From JBDIBB01 sp039812685 (GTDB lineage Bacteria > Acidobacteriota > Vicinamibacteria > Vicinamibacterales > JAFNAJ01): DNA of 9,507 nt. The stretch's first letter is position 1. Each line of letters opens with the position of its first letter. The notes under the pieces were generated by a model. That model saw nothing but the letters and a program-made list of their open reading frames with translations, was not told the DNA's origin and did no database searches. The position numbers and the translations under genes are program-made. The DNA lies in NCBI GenBank assembly GCA_039812685.1, contig JBDIBB010000143.1, positions 1 to 9,507 of the forward strand, read 5' to 3'. Positions 6,372-9,507 of the stretch are shown piece by piece.

Positions 6372-7103
6372 TCAGCCGGCGTCGTGGCCGGCCGCGGCGG
6401 CAGGGGGATCGTAGTAGAGAATCCGCCCGCAGCTCTCGCACACCACCAGGCTGTCGTTGGCGTGCACCGACAGCGCCACCTGTGGCCGCAGGCGAACGTG
6501 GCAGACACCACAGTGCCCGTCGTGCATGACCGTCACCGCCACCCCGCCGTGCTTGAGGGCGGCGCTGTAGAGCGTCAGGGCGTGACGCGGCAGCGCGTCG
6601 GCCACCGCCTCGCGCTGCGCCCGGTAGTCGTCGAGTTCGGCTTCCAGCCGCTGCCGGTCGCTGGCGAGTTGTTCGCGGCCGGCCGCCACCGCGGTGTCCG
6701 CGGCGGCCAGCGCGCGTTCGGCGGCCTTCGCCGAGCCCGTGAGGTCGTCGGCTTCCACCATCAGATCGAGGATGCGGTCCTCGAGTGTCCGGATTTCCTC
6801 CTGCGCCGTCGCAATCTCGTGCTGGAGGGCGTGGAACTCCTTGTTGGTCTTCACCGCCATCGTCTGGTCCTTGAAGCGGGCGAGGCGGGACTGGACGATG
6901 CCGAGGTCCTTCTCGACGGCGCCGCGGGCGGCCTTGTTGTCGGCGGCACGCTGGCGCGCAGCGTCTCGATCGGTCGTGGCCGCGGCCAGCCTGGCTTCGA
7001 GCGCGGCCTCGCGGGCCGGCATGTCGGCCAGATCCTTCCGGCGAGCGGCGATGGCCGAGTCGAGGCGCTGGAGGTCGACGAGCTGGGCCAGATCAGGATG
7101 CAT
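6372..7103 (-). CDS. Coiled-coil protein with C-terminal C4 zinc ribbon (DUF164/zf-RING_7 type)
   Basis: This 243-residue soluble protein is a long antiparallel coiled coil (about residues 5-180) rich in Ala, Glu, Arg and Leu heptads. It ends in a zinc ribbon with Cys198/Cys201 (CGVC) and Cys222/Cys225 (CESCGRILYY). The mid-region motif AVKTNKEFHALQHEI (83-97) is characteristic of the DUF164 family, which includes chlamydial CT398 and mycobacterial Rv2229c. Its biochemical role is not firmly established; nucleic-acid or secretion/sigma-factor-associated roles have been suggested for relatives. It precedes RNase HI, as Rv2229c precedes Rv2228c, but the Nif3-like gene found beside it in other genomes is missing here. 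There is no Shine-Dalgarno, and a TACACT hexamer lies 11 bases before the ATG. Family call secure, function unknown. Confidence 0.9.
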   Translation of the reverse strand: MHPDLAQLVDLQRLDSAIAARRKDLADMPAREAALEARLAAATTDRDAARQRAADNKAARGAVEKDLGIVQSRLARFKDQTMAVKTNKEFHALQHEIATAQEEIRTLEDRILDLMVEADDLTGSAKAAERALAAADTAVAAGREQLASDRQRLEAELDDYRAQREAVADALPRHALTLYSAALKHGGVAVTVMHDGHCGVCHVRLRPQVALSVHANDSLVVCESCGRILYYDPPAAAAGHDAG

Positions 7104-7114
7104 GGGAGGCCAGC

Positions 7115-7120
7115 AGTGTA
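7115..7120 (-). promoter_or_regulatory. Possible -10 element of the zinc-ribbon gene
   Basis: TACACT on the minus strand fits TAnnnT and lies 11 bases before the ATG at 7103, so the transcript would have only about a 5-base leader. No strong -35 is seen. It would drive the zinc-ribbon/RNase HI pair. Confidence 0.35.
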
Positions 7121-7268
7121 GATCACCGCGTCGGCGAAGACACCATCGTCGCGATGATCCCGCGCGCGAGGCGGCGCGCCGCGCGCGGTCGAGGGAACCT
7201 CAGCCGGGGGCTGCCTTCCGGCCCGGCCGTGCCTGATGAGGGCATCGGGGCGTGAGGTGGGTGACGGG

Positions 7269-7344
7269 TGGTGGGCCCACCAGGACTCGAACCTGGAACG
7301 AGCCGGTTATGAGCCGGCGGCTCTGACCATTGAGCTATGGGCCC
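7269..7344 (-). tRNA. tRNA with CAT anticodon, most likely tRNA-Ile2 (decoding AUA)
   Basis: A complete 76-base cloverleaf reads on the minus strand: acceptor GGGCCCA/TGGGCCC, D-stem GCTC/GAGC with an 8-base loop, anticodon stem GCCGG/CCGGC with loop CTCATAA (anticodon CAT at 7311-7309), a 5-base variable loop, T-stem CCAGG/CCTGG with loop TTCGAGT, discriminator A and an encoded CCA (7271-7269). CAT can mean initiator Met, elongator Met or Ile2. The paired first base pair G1-C72 argues against initiator. C4-G69 and C5-G68 match acceptor determinants I recall for the lysidine synthetase TilS, and E. coli ileX also lies close to rpoD, so Ile2 is favoured over elongator Met. It is 83 bases downstream of rpoD with no clear promoter of its own, so it may be processed from the rpoD transcript. 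Confidence 0.95.
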
Positions 7345-7427
7345 ACGCGTGCGGCAGGCAGGTGGCGGCGGGAGCCGGGCACCCCCAACGGGGCGTCCCG
7401 GCCGCCGTGCGCCACGTCGGTGTTCCC

Positions 7428-9125
<1,698 letters not shown>

Positions 9126-9131
9126 CGGAAG

Positions 9132-9137
9132 CCTCCT
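9132..9137 (-). promoter_or_regulatory. Shine-Dalgarno of rpoD, supporting a TTG start
   Basis: AGGAGG, a full anti-16S match on the minus strand, ends 6 bases before the TTG at 9125. If the ATG at 9164 were the start this sequence would encode Arg-Arg in a poorly conserved N-terminal extension. Confidence 0.8.
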
Positions 9138-9228
9138 GGATCCCAAACCGCGATCGTCGTTCATGCGTTCAGCGCCTCGATACGCTCATGATGTGCTGGT
9201 TGTGTCTGCCGTCCCGTGTCCCGGCGCC

Positions 9229-9244
9229 GCGGCCCGCCGGCCGC
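9229..9244 (-). other. GC hairpin in the dnaG-rpoD gap
   Basis: GCGGCC and GGCCGC pair as a 6-bp stem around a 4-base loop, about 100 bases before the rpoD start. No T-tract follows. It could slow polymerase or mark an RNA processing site between dnaG and rpoD. Confidence 0.25.
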
Positions 9245-9250
9245 CCCGCG

Positions 9251-9270
9251 TCCGGAGGCCGCGGTCCGGA
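9251..9270 (-). terminator. Hairpin directly after the dnaG stop
   Basis: Two TCCGGA copies (9251-9256 and 9265-9270) can pair as a 6-bp stem with an 8-base loop. The stem starts immediately after the dnaG TGA. There is no T-tract, so partial termination or an end-protecting hairpin is as likely as true termination. Confidence 0.3.
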
Positions 9271-9507
9271 TCATCCCTTCATCGTGTCCAGCCGGGTGTC
9301 GAGCGCGTGCTTCTCGGCCAGCAGCGGCGCCAGCTCGACGAAGGGCACGCCGTCCTCCATCAACCGGTCGATCTGCCGCTGCAGCGCCGCGCGCTCGCGC
9401 TCGTAGCGGAGCATGCGCAGCGTGCGGACGCAGTCGGCCGCCGGAGCGGGCGCGCCGATCCGCGCTGCCAGCCCGGCCATCGCGCGCGCCTGCCGATCGT
9501 TCAGACG
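9271..9507 (-). CDS. dnaG: DNA primase DnaG, C-terminal end (partial)
   Basis: The last 78 codons of a minus-strand gene run off the right edge of the window; the frame stays open to base 9507, so the ATG at 9480 is internal. The translation ends in a helical, charged segment (ERERAALQRQIDRLMEDGV then LLAEKHALDTRLDTMKG) like the C-terminal DnaB-interacting helical domain of primases. No catalytic TOPRIM or zinc-binding motif falls within the window, so the identification rests on this tail plus the position directly upstream of rpoD. DnaG makes the RNA primers for replication. An unrelated coiled protein is possible but unlikely given the dnaG-rpoD order conserved in many bacteria. Confidence 0.75.
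   Translation of the reverse strand, partial: RLNDRQARAMAGLAARIGAPAPAADCVRTLRMLRYERERAALQRQIDRLMEDGVPFVELAPLLAEKHALDTRLDTMKG

Noticed and set aside
7201..7235. Minus-strand GGGCCGGAAGGCAGCC, reminiscent of the SRP RNA tip, with an adjacent 5-bp hairpin (7201-7213)
   Set aside because: It lacks the GUCAGG side of the SRP loop and the long helix expected. The small hairpin has no T-tract, so I do not call an ncRNA or terminator.

Overview
This is GC-rich DNA (roughly 70% G+C by eye) from a bacterial chromosome, densely packed with ordinary housekeeping genes. There are no insertion sequences, phage genes, CRISPR arrays or toxin-antitoxin genes. The RpoD protein (an N-terminus with the pattern EEKYDEVRQLISIGKEKGY and a long non-conserved region), the high G+C and the gene set suggest a GC-rich Acidobacteriota lineage, perhaps Vicinamibacteria. 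That placement is inference from memory and is not proven here.

The left third (1-3886) reads rightward. A B12-binding-type radical SAM protein of unknown substrate is followed after 10 bases by a multi-spanning GT-C-type membrane glycosyltransferase candidate. A convergent junction with small GC hairpins separates these from a leftward pair: a 100-residue protein that looks like a diverged SpoVG relative, and upstream of it acpS (holo-ACP synthase). A perfect 11-bp inverted repeat overlaps the acpS stop codon. acpS is divergent from pgeF, a YfiH-type purine nucleoside phosphorylase/laccase-fold protein that runs rightward and overlaps tail-to-tail with a leftward RNase HI gene. Upstream of RNase HI on the same strand is its common genomic partner, a coiled-coil protein with a C4 zinc ribbon.

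The right third (7269-9507) is the macromolecular-synthesis neighbourhood on the minus strand: the 3' end of dnaG (primase), rpoD (primary sigma factor), then a CAT-anticodon tRNA with an encoded CCA tail, most likely the isoleucine tRNA decoded after TilS modification.

Two translation-start styles are visible. rpoD and the SpoVG-like gene carry strong Shine-Dalgarno sequences. acpS and pgeF lack one and instead have a -10-like hexamer 6-7 bases before the start codon, as expected for leaderless mRNAs. I did not find a convincing undescribed multi-gene system. The best second-look items are the SpoVG-like protein, the acpS-end palindrome, the candidate leaderless starts, the solo radical SAM protein and the TTG start of rpoD.
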